A stretch of DNA of 28,711 nt, from the NCBI GenBank assembly GCA_959605945.1, contig CAUHGY010000020.1, forward strand, positions 1 through 28,711, read 5' to 3'. Positions 1 through 7,703 of this stretch are shown piece after piece. Positions within the stretch are counted from its first letter, which is position 1. Each line of letters begins with the position of its first letter. Under the pieces are notes generated by a model that was not told where the DNA came from, ran no database searches, and saw only the letters and a list, made by a program, of their open reading frames with translations. The position numbers were made by a program, and so were the translations under genes. Origin of the DNA: an uncultured Clostridia bacterium (GTDB taxonomy: Bacteria; Bacillota; Clostridia; Christensenellales; Borkfalkiaceae).

Positions 1-1422
1 GGCGCCTCGGGTTGCCCCGCTGAATCTTCCATCTGTGATCAGCGCCACGCTTTCTCCGAGCCCCATGCCCATTATCGACGAAGTCGGGTTAAGCATCTCC
101 CGCATCCCGGGACCTCCGTTTGGCCCTTCATAGCGTATAACAACAACGTCTCCGGGTTTGATCATACCGCCGTTTATGGCTTTCTGAGCATCTTCTTCAC
201 AGTCGAAAACCTTTGCCGGTCCCTGATGCACCAGCATTTTCCGATCCACCGCCGAACGTTTGACGACACTGCCGTCCGGTGCGAGATTGCCTTTCAGAAC
301 GGCTATGCCTCCGCTTTCGCTGAAAGGATTATTATATGGCCGTATGACCGATTGATCAAGATTTTCGGCATCCGAAATATTCTCTCCCACCGTTTTGCCG
401 GTAACCGTCATGCAAGACAAATCGAGAAGGTTCTTGCGGGAAAGTTCCTTCATGACCGCGTAAACGCCCCCCGCACGGTCAAGATCTTCCATATACGTTT
501 TGCCTGCGGGTGCAAGATGGCACAGGTTCGGCGTCCGCGAGCTGACAGCGTTCGCCGTTTCAAGATTTATATCTATACCGCATTCGTGCGCAATTGCGGG
601 AAGGTGCAGCATGGTATTTGTAGAACACCCGAGCGCCATATCTACGGTGAGCGCGTTAATAAAAGCATTCTCTGTCATGATGTCGCGCGGGCGAATGTTT
701 TTTTCTATAAGCGACATGACTGCCATACCCGCATGCTTCGCAAGTTTTATTCTTTCCGAATAAACCGCCGGAACCGTGCCGTTGCCTCTCAGCCCCATAC
801 CTATTGCCTCGGTAAGACAGTTCATTGAATTTGCCGTGTACATTCCTGAACAAGAACCGCATGTGGGGCAGGTTTTGTTTTCGTATTCGCAAAGCTTGCT
901 TTCAGATATTTTACCCGCCGTGAACCTGCCTACAGCTTCCGATATGGTGGAAAAACTTGTTTTTTCGCCATCGACCGTCCCGTGCAGCATGGGACCGCCG
1001 CTGACAAAAACCGTCGGGATATTCAGTCTTGCCGCCGCCATCAGAAGGCCGGGAACGTTTTTATCGCAGTTGGGAATCATTACAAGCCCGTCAAATCCGT
1101 GAGCCATGACCATGGCTTCGGTAGAATCTGCAATAAGCTCTCTTGTGACGAGCGAATATTTCATGCCCCTGTGTCCCATGGCAATGCCGTCGCAGACGGC
1201 TATCGCCGGAAAAACCACCGGAGTACCTCCCGCCATAGCCACGCCGAGTTTTACGGCTTCGGTTATCTTGTCGAGATTTATATGACCCGGTACTATTTCG
1301 TTATATGAGTTTACAATGCCTATCAGCGGGCGGTTTATCTCTTCTTCGGTTAATCCCAACGCGTGGTAAAGCGCGCGGTGCGGCGCGTTGGCCGCGCCTT
1401 TTTTTATGCTGTCGCTGTTCAT
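1..1422 (-). CDS. ilvD: Dihydroxy-acid dehydratase, C-terminal end outside the window
   Basis: IlvD removes water from 2,3-dihydroxy-isovalerate and 2,3-dihydroxy-3-methylvalerate to give the keto acids for valine/leucine and isoleucine. The 474 visible residues begin MNSDSIKKGAANAPHRALL and carry the family's iron-sulfur and metal motifs: NCDKN after VMIPN, TCPTCGSCSGMYTANSMNC, and the late block ITDGRFSGATRG, where the window ends. Roughly the last 80 residues of a usual 550-residue enzyme are missing only because of the window edge. The ATG at 1422 has an AAAGGATG ribosome site just upstream. The gene is last of the visible ilvB-ilvN-ilvC-ilvD operon, 60 nt after the ilvC stop, with a hairpin in that gap. 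The identification rests on long stretches of family sequence and is secure. Confidence 0.97.
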   Translation of the reverse strand, partial: MNSDSIKKGAANAPHRALYHALGLTEEEINRPLIGIVNSYNEIVPGHINLDKITEAVKLGVAMAGGTPVVFPAIAVCDGIAMGHRGMKYSLVTRELIADSTEAMVMAHGFDGLVMIPNCDKNVPGLLMAAARLNIPTVFVSGGPMLHGTVDGEKTSFSTISEAVGRFTAGKISESKLCEYENKTCPTCGSCSGMYTANSMNCLTEAIGMGLRGNGTVPAVYSERIKLAKHAGMAVMSLIEKNIRPRDIMTENAFINALTVDMALGCSTNTMLHLPAIAHECGIDINLETANAVSSRTPNLCHLAPAGKTYMEDLDRAGGVYAVMKELSRKNLLDLSCMTVTGKTVGENISDAENLDQSVIRPYNNPFSESGGIAVLKGNLAPDGSVVKRSAVDRKMLVHQGPAKVFDCEEDAQKAINGGMIKPGDVVVIRYEGPNGGPGMREMLNPTSSIMGMGLGESVALITDGRFSGATRGA

Positions 1423-1451
1423 TTATCATCCTTTTACTTTTTATTTTCAAA

Positions 1452-1477
1452 ACCCGCCCGATCATAAGCGGGCGGGT
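1452..1477 (-). terminator. Hairpin between ilvC and ilvD, possible partial terminator or mRNA-stability element
   Basis: On the minus strand, ACCCGCCCG and CGGGCGGGT form a perfect 9-bp GC-rich stem around an 8-nt loop, 5 nt after the ilvC stop, followed by only TTTTG. The short U-run suggests a leaky terminator or a 3'-end stabiliser for the upstream ilv message rather than a complete stop. That role is inferred. Confidence 0.55.
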
Positions 1478-1482
1478 AAATA

Positions 1483-2499
1483 TCAGTTATTTATGAGTTT
1501 GTCTTCATCGCTCCAACTGTAAAGTTTGCGAATATCTTTTCCGACCACTTCGGACGGATGCTCTGCCGCCAGCTTTCTCATGGCGTTGAAATGAACCTGA
1601 CCGCCGGCGCTCGACATATCGAGCAGGAAATCCTTGGCAAATGTGCCATCCTGAATATCTTTCAGAATTTTTTTCATGGTTTTTTTGGTCTCTTCGGTGA
1701 TGATTTTAGGTCCCGTGATATAGTCGCCGTATTCTGCGGTGTTGGAAATGGAATATCTCATCCCGGCAAACCCGCTCTGATATATCAGGTCTACAATAAG
1801 TTTCATTTCGTGAATACATTCGAAATACGCGTTTCTCGGATCGTATCCCGCTTCCACAAGCGTCTCAAATCCGGCCTGCATAAGAGCGCATACACCGCCG
1901 CAAAGCACCGCCTGCTCACCGAAAAGGTCTGTCTCCGTTTCCGTGCGGAAAGTGGTTTCAAGCACGCCGGCGCGCGCGCCGCCTATTCCGAGTGCGTACG
2001 CCAGACCGATGTCCCATGCGTCTCCCGTCGCATCCTGTTCGACGGCGATAAGACACGGCACTCCTTTACCGGCAAGATATTCGCTTCTGACGGTGTGTCC
2101 GGGACCTTTCGGCGCTATCATTATCACGTTGACGTCTGACGGCGGTTTTATGCAGCCGAAATGTATATTGAACCCGTGCGCAAAAGCAAGCGTCTTGCCT
2201 TCGGTAAGATTGGGTTCGATGCTCTCTTTATATAAAGCCGCCTGTTTTTCGTCATTGATGAGGATCATAATAACGTCCGCCGCTTTTGCAGCCTGTGCGG
2301 CTGTCATGACCGTCATGCCCTGTTTTTCGGCTTTTTCCCAGCTTTTGCTGCCTTCATAAAGGCCTACAACGACATTTACGCCGCTGTCTTTCAAGTTGAG
2401 CGCATGAGCATGCCCCTGCGAACCGTAACCGATTACGGCAACGGTCTTTCCTGAAAGTTTACTTAAATCGCAATCCTGCTGATAAAATATTCTTGCCAT
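1483..2499 (-). CDS. ilvC: Ketol-acid reductoisomerase, class I
   Basis: IlvC isomerises and reduces 2-acetolactate or 2-aceto-2-hydroxybutyrate with NAD(P)H and Mg2+, the second common step of valine and isoleucine synthesis. From the ATG at 2499 it has 338 residues, the class I length. The Rossmann motif GYGSQGH is at 24-30 and the cofactor-specificity loop LYEGSKSW at 47-54. A conserved histidine lies in FAHGF (about 108). Metal ligands are D191 and E195 in TDLFGEQ, and E227 and E231. The longer ORF would start at a TTG at 2505, but AAGGAG sits 7 nt before the ATG, so the shorter form MARIFYQQDC is preferred and matches family starts. It lies 36 nt after ilvN in the same operon. The loop has Tyr-Glu where many homologues have Arg-Lys or similar, which may affect NADPH versus NADH use. 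Confidence 0.97.
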   Translation of the reverse strand: MARIFYQQDCDLSKLSGKTVAVIGYGSQGHAHALNLKDSGVNVVVGLYEGSKSWEKAEKQGMTVMTAAQAAKAADVIMILINDEKQAALYKESIEPNLTEGKTLAFAHGFNIHFGCIKPPSDVNVIMIAPKGPGHTVRSEYLAGKGVPCLIAVEQDATGDAWDIGLAYALGIGGARAGVLETTFRTETETDLFGEQAVLCGGVCALMQAGFETLVEAGYDPRNAYFECIHEMKLIVDLIYQSGFAGMRYSISNTAEYGDYITGPKIITEETKKTMKKILKDIQDGTFAKDFLLDMSSAGGQVHFNAMRKLAAEHPSEVVGKDIRKLYSWSDEDKLINN

Positions 2500-2506
2500 A
2501 TCCAAT

Positions 2507-2512
2507 CTCCTT
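2507..2512 (-). promoter_or_regulatory. ilvC ribosome binding site that decides the start
   Basis: AAGGAG on the minus strand lies 7 nt before the ATG at 2499 but only 1 nt before the TTG at 2505, which rules out the longer reading. Confidence 0.85.
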
Positions 2513-2535
2513 AAACTGATATCTGTCGTTATATT

Positions 2536-3039
2536 TTAAGTTTCGCTTTTTCTAATTGTAGCCGCACCGCGTTCCAACGAAACAATGCCTGTCCGACATA
2601 TTTCGAGAATATGATAATCACGCATAAGATTAATAAAATCATCTATCCGCCTTGCATCGGCTGTCAGCTGAAACATTATCGCGTCGCGCGAATAGTCAAC
2701 GGTTTTTGCCTCAAACGCTTTTGCGGCGGCAAGAATTTCATCGCGGTCGGCGCTTTCGTTTTTGACCTTTATAAGCAAAAGCTCCACGCTGAACGAATCC
2801 TCTTTTTTAAGTTCTCTTATCGAACACACATCCGGAAGTTTATAAAGTTGATTGACAAGCTGCTGCTTATTGACTTCGTCGCCGTCAAACTGCACGGTAA
2901 TTCGCGAAAAGTCGTTGGATTCGGTTTCACTGACAGTAAGCGCATTTATGTTGAACTGCCTGCGGCGGAACATACTGGTAACCCTGTTAAGAACACCGAA
3001 TTGGTTTCTGACAAGCACTGCCAAAGTATATCTTTCCAT
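2536..3039 (-). CDS. ilvN: Acetolactate synthase small (regulatory) subunit
   Basis: This is the regulatory partner of IlvB. It has an N-terminal ACT domain (about residues 3-75, beginning MERYTLAVLVRNQFGVLNRV) that normally binds valine for feedback inhibition, followed by the ALS small-subunit C-terminal domain ending near FINLMRDYHILEICRTG. With the ATG at 3039 it has 167 residues, the usual length. That ATG lies 1 nt after the ilvB stop, so translation is almost certainly coupled; a GTG at 3048 or a TTG at 3060 would extend it into ilvB and add nothing conserved. Either ilvN or ilvH would be an acceptable symbol; ilvN is chosen because it follows ilvB directly. Confidence 0.94.
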   Translation of the reverse strand: MERYTLAVLVRNQFGVLNRVTSMFRRRQFNINALTVSETESNDFSRITVQFDGDEVNKQQLVNQLYKLPDVCSIRELKKEDSFSVELLLIKVKNESADRDEILAAAKAFEAKTVDYSRDAIMFQLTADARRIDDFINLMRDYHILEICRTGIVSLERGAATIRKSET

Positions 3040-3040
3040 A

Positions 3041-4708
3041 TCACTCACCCGTCCTGACAATTATGTCGTCCATCGATCCGCCGGGCGGCAGCATGGGGAG
3101 GACAAATTCATCCTTATCCACCGCGCAGTCTATCAAATACGGCCCTCTCGATTTAAATGCTCTCCCGAGCGCCGCGGAAAGCTCGTCCGGTGTTGTTGCT
3201 CTTTCTCCCGCCGCGCCGAAAGCTGCGGCAACTTTTACAAAATCGGTTTTCCTCTCAAGCACGGTATTGGAATATCTTTTGTCAAAGAAAAGCGTCTGCC
3301 ACTGCCGCACCATTCCGAGAACGCCGTTGTTCATTATAAGTATAACGAGCGGCACATCATAAGTCACGGCCGTGGCAAGCTCGTTCATGCACATTCCGAA
3401 ACTGCCGTCGCCGGTAATCAGCACCGTGCGCTTTCCCGTACCGAAAGCCGCGCCTATAGCCGCCCCCATGCCGAACCCCATCGTTCCGAGTCCGCCGCTT
3501 GAAATAAATTTCCTCGGTTTGCCGAAAGCAAGATACTGCGCCGCCCACATCTGATGCTGACCTACGTCGGTGGCGACGGGGGTGTCGGCATCTTTGAATC
3601 TATTGACTGCAGACATGATGTTTTTAGGCGTAAATCCGCTGCGGTTATCTGAATATTCTTCTTCCTGTTCTTTTAGTCGCGTAACGCATCCCCGCCACTC
3701 GGAACGGACTGTTTTTCTGAGTTTGGGTATCAAACGGACAAGCGTGTCTTTCACATCGGCACGGATACCGCAATCGGCTCCGACGGTCTTGTTAAGTTCC
3801 GAACCGTCCACATCTATATGAACCACTTTCTTGGCGCGGGCGGCAAACTTGGAACGATCGCCGGTCACCCTGTCGTTGAACCTGACTCCGAGAGCTATGA
3901 CGCAGTCCGCATGATGCATCGCCATGGACGAAGCGTAATGCCCGTGCATACCCTGCATTCCGAGAAAACGCGGATTATCCGTAGGAATGCCCGATATACC
4001 CATCATCGAACAGCCTATCGGCGCGTCGATTTTATCCGCCAGCTCCAAAAGCTGTTCTTCGGCTCCCGAAGAGATCAATCCGCCGCCAAAATAAATGTAC
4101 GGCCTTTCTGAAGCGTTTATAATTTCAGCCGCACGGATTATGCGCTCTTCTTTTGCTTTTTGTCTTTCTCCCGTAACTGGCTGACAGGGCGAATATTCGC
4201 ATAAAGCCGTCTGCACGTCCTTAGGGACGTCGACAAGCACGGGTCCGGGACGGCCCGATGCGGCGAGAGCAAATGCTTCGCGCAGAGTATCTGCAAGTTT
4301 TTTTACGTCTGAAACAAAATAATTATGCTTTGTTATAGGCAAAGTTATGCCCGTAATATCTATTTCCTGAAAACTGTCGTAACCTATCTGGGTGGTGGGG
4401 ACGTTTCCTGTAATCGCCACAACGGGAACCGAGTCGAGAAAAGCCGTAGCAATACCGGTGACAAGATTGGTAGCCCCGGGGCCCGAAGTAGAAATAACAA
4501 CGCCGGTCCTGCCTGTGGCACGGGCATAACCGTCGGCGGCGTGCGCCGCTCCCTGCTCATGTGCAGTCAGCACATGCTTGATCTCTCCGCTGTATTTATA
4601 CAGAGAGTCGTAAACATTGATAATTTGTCCTCCGGGATAACCGAAAACCGTGTCTACCCCCTGCTCGATGAGAACTTTAATAATTATATCCGCACCAGAC
4701 AGTTGCAT
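3041..4708 (-). CDS. ilvB: Acetolactate synthase large (catalytic) subunit
   Basis: This is the thiamine-diphosphate-dependent enzyme that condenses two pyruvates, or pyruvate with 2-oxobutyrate, as the committed step of branched-chain amino acid synthesis. The 555 residues show the N-terminal pyrimidine-binding domain with FGYPGGQ and the catalytic glutamate in AHEQGAAHAADGYAR (about E51). A central FAD/dimer domain contains FLGMQGMHG and GVRFNDRVTG. The C-terminal diphosphate domain has GDGSFGMCMNELATA followed by IMNNG. The ATG at 4708 has GGCGGTGA a few nt upstream. It is the first structural gene of the ilv operon, 37 nt downstream of a leader terminator hairpin and about 165 nt from the predicted start of transcription. 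A biosynthetic (anabolic) enzyme is meant, because a regulatory subunit follows at once. Confidence 0.97.
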   Translation of the reverse strand: MQLSGADIIIKVLIEQGVDTVFGYPGGQIINVYDSLYKYSGEIKHVLTAHEQGAAHAADGYARATGRTGVVISTSGPGATNLVTGIATAFLDSVPVVAITGNVPTTQIGYDSFQEIDITGITLPITKHNYFVSDVKKLADTLREAFALAASGRPGPVLVDVPKDVQTALCEYSPCQPVTGERQKAKEERIIRAAEIINASERPYIYFGGGLISSGAEEQLLELADKIDAPIGCSMMGISGIPTDNPRFLGMQGMHGHYASSMAMHHADCVIALGVRFNDRVTGDRSKFAARAKKVVHIDVDGSELNKTVGADCGIRADVKDTLVRLIPKLRKTVRSEWRGCVTRLKEQEEEYSDNRSGFTPKNIMSAVNRFKDADTPVATDVGQHQMWAAQYLAFGKPRKFISSGGLGTMGFGMGAAIGAAFGTGKRTVLITGDGSFGMCMNELATAVTYDVPLVILIMNNGVLGMVRQWQTLFFDKRYSNTVLERKTDFVKVAAAFGAAGERATTPDELSAALGRAFKSRGPYLIDCAVDKDEFVLPMLPPGGSMDDIIVRTGE

Positions 4709-4735
4709 TTTTCACCGCCCATCAGTTCTTTCAGT

Positions 4736-4770
4736 AAAACAAAATCCGTCTCTGTTTATAACGAGACGGA
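4736..4770 (-). terminator. Intrinsic terminator in the ilvB leader (attenuator)
   Basis: On the minus strand, TCCGTCTC and GAGACGGA (4770-4763 and 4752-4745) form an 8-bp stem, with a further GTT/AAC pairing inside the loop, followed at once by TTTTGTTTT. It lies between the predicted promoter and ilvB, ending 27 nt before the ilvB start, so it must be bypassed for the operon to be expressed. The 3' arm sequence GAGACGG is duplicated upstream at 4852-4858. Confidence 0.78.
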
Positions 4771-4795
4771 AAAATACGCTGCCGCCGCATTCGCG

Positions 4796-4867
4796 TTACA
4801 TTTGCGAAACACCGGCTGTCAGCACATGTAAAATGCATGCAACACGACGCACCGTCTCCGTCTGCAT
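4796..4867 (-). CDS. Candidate ilv leader peptide, 23 residues
   Basis: Starting with ATG at 4867 and ending with TAA at 4796-4798, the minus strand encodes 23 residues. Seven are branched-chain: Val6, Val9, Ile12, Leu13, Val15, Leu16 and Val20. Four of these fall within residues 12-16 (ILHVL). The frame lies wholly between the ilvB promoter and the leader terminator, the position expected of an attenuator peptide. Against it: no ribosome binding site is seen, the ATG is only about 7 nt from the predicted transcription start so it would be nearly leaderless, and a frame this short can arise by chance. I infer a regulatory peptide; it would have no function after translation. Confidence 0.45.
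   Translation of the reverse strand: MQTETVRRVACILHVLTAGVSQM
4852..4864 (-). promoter_or_regulatory. Candidate antiterminator strand in the ilvB leader
   Basis: The minus strand reads CAGACGGAGACGG here, overlapping codons 2-6 of the putative leader peptide. It contains both GAGACGG and AGACGGA, each a 7-nt copy of the terminator's 3' arm. Either could pair with the terminator's 5' arm TCCGTCTC and block termination. It can also fold locally as GACG-GTG-CGTC. The pairing is predicted by eye only. Confidence 0.45.
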
Positions 4868-4880
4868 ATATCTATTGCAG

Positions 4881-4910
4881 ATTTTAACACAAAAGCGGTC
4901 ATCCTGTCAA
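4881..4910 (-). promoter_or_regulatory. Sigma-A promoter of the ilvB operon
   Basis: On the minus strand a perfect -35 TTGACA (4910-4905) is followed after 17 or 18 nt by TTAAAA/TAAAAT (-10, ending near 4881). Transcription would begin near 4874, giving a leader of about 165 nt before ilvB. Confidence 0.8.
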
Positions 4911-4955
4911 TTATTTTTTAAGATTAGCGCCATCCGCCCACGCACTGCATATTTA

Positions 4956-5483
4956 TTACAGTCCCAGGACGTCTTTTAAAACATTTATCCATGCTTCCGC
5001 CCTGAAATTGGGGTTAGCAGAGCTTGTAGACTGCATATAACGGACGGGAAGGCCGCAATCTGGGTAAATTTCATTAAAAACAGAATATGCTTTTTTGCCG
5101 TTACAGATGATAAGCCTCAAAGACGGGGCGCCGAGAATAACGCTTTTGACGTCAGCGGGAACGCCCGTTTTCTCCGTGATATCGAAATCGCTGCTGCCTT
5201 CAATGCTGCTACGTTCTATCACGTCCCAGAGCGCTATGCGGTTTTCAAGCACGAACATTTTGCGCTCATCGGCACTTTCGGGAACATCTTTACCCAACGC
5301 CGCACCCAGTGTTTTCCAAAACCTGTTCTGCGGATTTCCGTAATAAAACCCCGTCCGGCGCGATTTTACGCTCGGAAAACTGCCGAGAACCAGAACCAAG
5401 CTGTTTTCATCTATTACCGGCAGAAAGCCTTGCTTCCATATGCCCTCACCGCTTTTTCCTTGCATATTCAGGCAGCGTTCCAT
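4956..5483 (-). CDS. DNA-deoxyinosine glycosylase / uracil-DNA glycosylase superfamily (family 6 type)
   Basis: This small base-excision repair enzyme is predicted to remove deaminated bases, hypoxanthine in the characterised family-6 enzymes, from DNA. In the 175 residues, motif 1 reads LVLGSFPSVKSRRTGFYYGNP followed by QNRFWK, the hallmark GSFPS...YYGNPxNxFW of this branch. A second motif STSSANPNF near the C-terminus matches the usual STSPAN. The ATG at 5483 lies inside the end of the upstream metallo-hydrolase gene (16-nt overlap). An in-frame ATG at 5465, just past that stop, would give a 169-residue form starting MQGKSGEG that fits the family equally well, and neither start has a clear ribosome site. 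It is last of a ddh - metallo-hydrolase - glycosylase run. No terminator is obvious before the ilvB promoter. The family call is good; the substrate is inferred. Confidence 0.85.
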   Translation of the reverse strand: MERCLNMQGKSGEGIWKQGFLPVIDENSLVLVLGSFPSVKSRRTGFYYGNPQNRFWKTLGAALGKDVPESADERKMFVLENRIALWDVIERSSIEGSSDFDITEKTGVPADVKSVILGAPSLRLIICNGKKAYSVFNEIYPDCGLPVRYMQSTSSANPNFRAEAWINVLKDVLGL

Positions 5484-6679
5484 TCGGGCGGCGTATTACG
5501 GTTTTTCTTAAACCACTCGGTGTCTTTAAGCAAGGTATTGTTGTTGGAACAATTGACGGTAACGCTCTGCGTCTCGGAGGCGACGACAATATTTCCGTTC
5601 ATCAGTTTGTATTCCCCGTCGTCTACGTACTTATCCTTTTCCGAACTGAAAACAACGTCCATCATTGTAGTTACGTAGACTTTATCCGTATATTTCGATA
5701 CTCTGTCTATAAACTCCTGCGTCGGAAAAGTGTTAGGCAGATTCTGAGTATACTCCACGCTGCCTGCGCAGCAGCACACACAAACTATTTTGGGTTGAAT
5801 TACGCTTAAAAGACAGTCGTTAGACGAAGTTTTGGAACCGTGATGTCCGGCCTTGAAAAGTTCCACTTTGGGAAGTTCGTTGTACTGAACGAGATACTCC
5901 TCGCCCTTCTTTTCAAGATCGCCCGTAAACAGAAAATATCTTTCCCCGTGAGAAAAAAGCAGACATACCGAATAATTGTTTTCATCCGCGCTTTCGTGTT
6001 CGTAAAAATAGTTATAGAGCACGCTCATGGAGATATCGTCGCCGAGATCGTACGTACGTCTGGCGCCGTCAGTCTCGTTATAACACTGCAGGGCATTGTA
6101 GTGCACGGCACCGTCGTTTTCGACTTCATCGTCGCGCTTTTCCACATAATTTTTATAAACGGTCGTATCTTTGTTGGTCAGCGGAAAATCTATAATTGTT
6201 TCGCATTTATACAGATCGAACACGCTGTCGTAGGTTTTGTTGCCCGCAAACGCGGCTATATGATCCTGATCGGCATGCGTGGCGATCACATATTCAAGCA
6301 CGCCGTCCGTGCAATAAACGTCGACGTAAGATTGTATTGCGTCTATGCTGTTTGCTCTGCTGCCCGCATCGATAAGAATATCGTTGTCACCGGCTTTTAT
6401 GTAAATGCAATCGCCGGTATTTCCGTTGCCCAGTTCCAAAAAGTGAAAAGACAGGTCTCCCGAAGCGACTACGGGCGTTTCCCTGTCGTATCTGCCGTAA
6501 ACATCAAATCCGGCTTTATCGAAAAACGCTTCGATTTTAATTCTGAAATCTCTGTACCAGATTTTATCCTGACAAGTAAAATAGATGACGGTACATACCA
6601 CTGCAAACACCAGAAACAGAACGAAAATTGCCGCTAAAACCTTGCGCTTAAGTCTGGTTTTGGATCTTCTTCTTGCCAT
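5468..6679 (-). CDS. Membrane-anchored ComEC/Rec2-like metallo-beta-lactamase-fold protein
   Basis: The 403 residues start with a basic segment (MARRRSKTRLKRK) and one hydrophobic helix at about 14-35, so the rest is likely outside the membrane. The metallo-hydrolase domain has DAG at about 104, the HxDxDH metal motif HADQDH at 135-140 (Asp in place of the second His, as in the ComEC soluble domain), FTGD at 251-254, and GHHGSKTSS from about 278, again ComEC-like. It lacks the multi-spanning competence channel of full ComEC. Solitary proteins of this kind are common in Clostridia and mostly uncharacterised; DNA or nucleotide phosphodiester cleavage is an inference from the ComEC domain. AAGGA lies upstream of the ATG. 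It begins 16 nt after ddh and overlaps the glycosylase gene by 16 nt, so the three are probably co-transcribed. Confidence 0.88.
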   Translation of the reverse strand: MARRRSKTRLKRKVLAAIFVLFLVFAVVCTVIYFTCQDKIWYRDFRIKIEAFFDKAGFDVYGRYDRETPVVASGDLSFHFLELGNGNTGDCIYIKAGDNDILIDAGSRANSIDAIQSYVDVYCTDGVLEYVIATHADQDHIAAFAGNKTYDSVFDLYKCETIIDFPLTNKDTTVYKNYVEKRDDEVENDGAVHYNALQCYNETDGARRTYDLGDDISMSVLYNYFYEHESADENNYSVCLLFSHGERYFLFTGDLEKKGEEYLVQYNELPKVELFKAGHHGSKTSSNDCLLSVIQPKIVCVCCCAGSVEYTQNLPNTFPTQEFIDRVSKYTDKVYVTTMMDVVFSSEKDKYVDDGEYKLMNGNIVVASETQSVTVNCSNNNTLLKDTEWFKKNRNTPPEWNAA

Positions 6680-6695
6680 AATTTTTCCTTATAAA

Positions 6696-7670
6696 TCAAA
6701 GTAAATTTTTTCTTAAATCCGCTTCGCCGAACGGAGAAAGATATTTTAAGGGGATGTCGAAAACGGTGACCGCGCCCGTCTTTTTCTCTTTTGCAAGTCT
6801 CGCAACGGCCCTTCCGTAAGCAACGAGAACGCTGCCGGTAAATTCGGGGTTGGAATCGAGCTTTATGGAAAGTTCCAGCAAATGCGCGTTTTCTTCAGAA
6901 GTGTTTCCCGACCGCATAACGAATCCGCCGTGCGCAAGTTTTTGCTGCATTTTCCCTACTTCTTCGGCACTGACGAAATTTACAACGGTATCATAATCGG
7001 CAAAATAGTTAGGCATCTCCTTTATTTCTTTTTCTATAGCCGCCTTATCCGCACCGTCAGCCACGGCAACGTAACATTCGCGAAGGTGTTTTTCCCGCGT
7101 TGACAATTCGGGGTTTTTCCCGCTTCTTACCGCAGAAAGCGCGCTCTCTTTCGGCACGGTATATTGTATGGCATTTACAACGCCTTTGATGCGTCTCAGC
7201 GCATCGCTGTGCCCCTGAGATACGCCGCGGCCCCAAAAAGTATAATCCTTGCCGTCCGGCAGAACGGCGCCGAAAAGCATTCTGGCAACCGAAAAAAGGC
7301 CCGGATCCCACCCGATGCTTATAGCCGCCAGCGTGCCATGTTCTTTTGCCACTTTGTCAAGCTTGTCGAAATATTCGGGTATTTTTGCATGCGTGTCAAA
7401 AGAATCTACGGTGTTGAAATGTTTAAGATATCCGGCGGTCGTCAAGGGAAGGTCGGTCGCGCTGCCGCCGCAAAGCAGCAACACGTCTATTTTCCCTATA
7501 AATTTATCCAGCTCGGCAACGGAATAGACATTTACATTCGTTACCGGGCTTACGGTTTCGACGGGACGGCGGGTAAAAACCCCTACGCATTCCATATCTT
7601 CAGCCTTATCGAGCGCTATACAAACGCCTCTGCCCAGATTGCCGTAACCGACGACTCCTGCTTTTATCAT
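6696..7670 (-). CDS. ddh: meso-Diaminopimelate D-dehydrogenase
   Basis: Ddh makes meso-diaminopimelate from tetrahydrodipicolinate, ammonia and NADPH in one step, supplying both lysine and the peptidoglycan cross-link residue. The 324 residues are the family length. The nucleotide-binding motif GYGNLGRGV is at about 8-16 and is followed by FTRRP. Family blocks include CGGSATDLP, VDSFDTHAKIP, SIGWDPGLFS, WGRGVSQGHSDA and the C-terminal NPEFTGSVLVAYGRAVARL. AAGGAG lies 8 nt before the ATG. It is the first gene of the minus-strand run and is divergent from spoIIE. Its presence indicates a meso-DAP-type wall and a dehydrogenase shortcut in lysine synthesis. No link in function to the two downstream genes is evident. 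Confidence 0.95.
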   Translation of the reverse strand: MIKAGVVGYGNLGRGVCIALDKAEDMECVGVFTRRPVETVSPVTNVNVYSVAELDKFIGKIDVLLLCGGSATDLPLTTAGYLKHFNTVDSFDTHAKIPEYFDKLDKVAKEHGTLAAISIGWDPGLFSVARMLFGAVLPDGKDYTFWGRGVSQGHSDALRRIKGVVNAIQYTVPKESALSAVRSGKNPELSTREKHLRECYVAVADGADKAAIEKEIKEMPNYFADYDTVVNFVSAEEVGKMQQKLAHGGFVMRSGNTSEENAHLLELSIKLDSNPEFTGSVLVAYGRAVARLAKEKKTGAVTVFDIPLKYLSPFGEADLRKNLL

Positions 7671-7703
7671 TTTAACGTCTCCTTGGATTTAATTTATAGA
7701 TAT

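Noticed and set aside
226..1308. Several plus-strand open frames over the first 1.3 kb
   Set aside because: They are antisense to ilvD, whose translated sequence is unmistakable although it runs off the window edge.
4709..4880. T-box riboswitch in the ilvB leader
   Set aside because: The conserved T-box sequence AGGGTGGNACCGCG and a specifier-type stem are not present.
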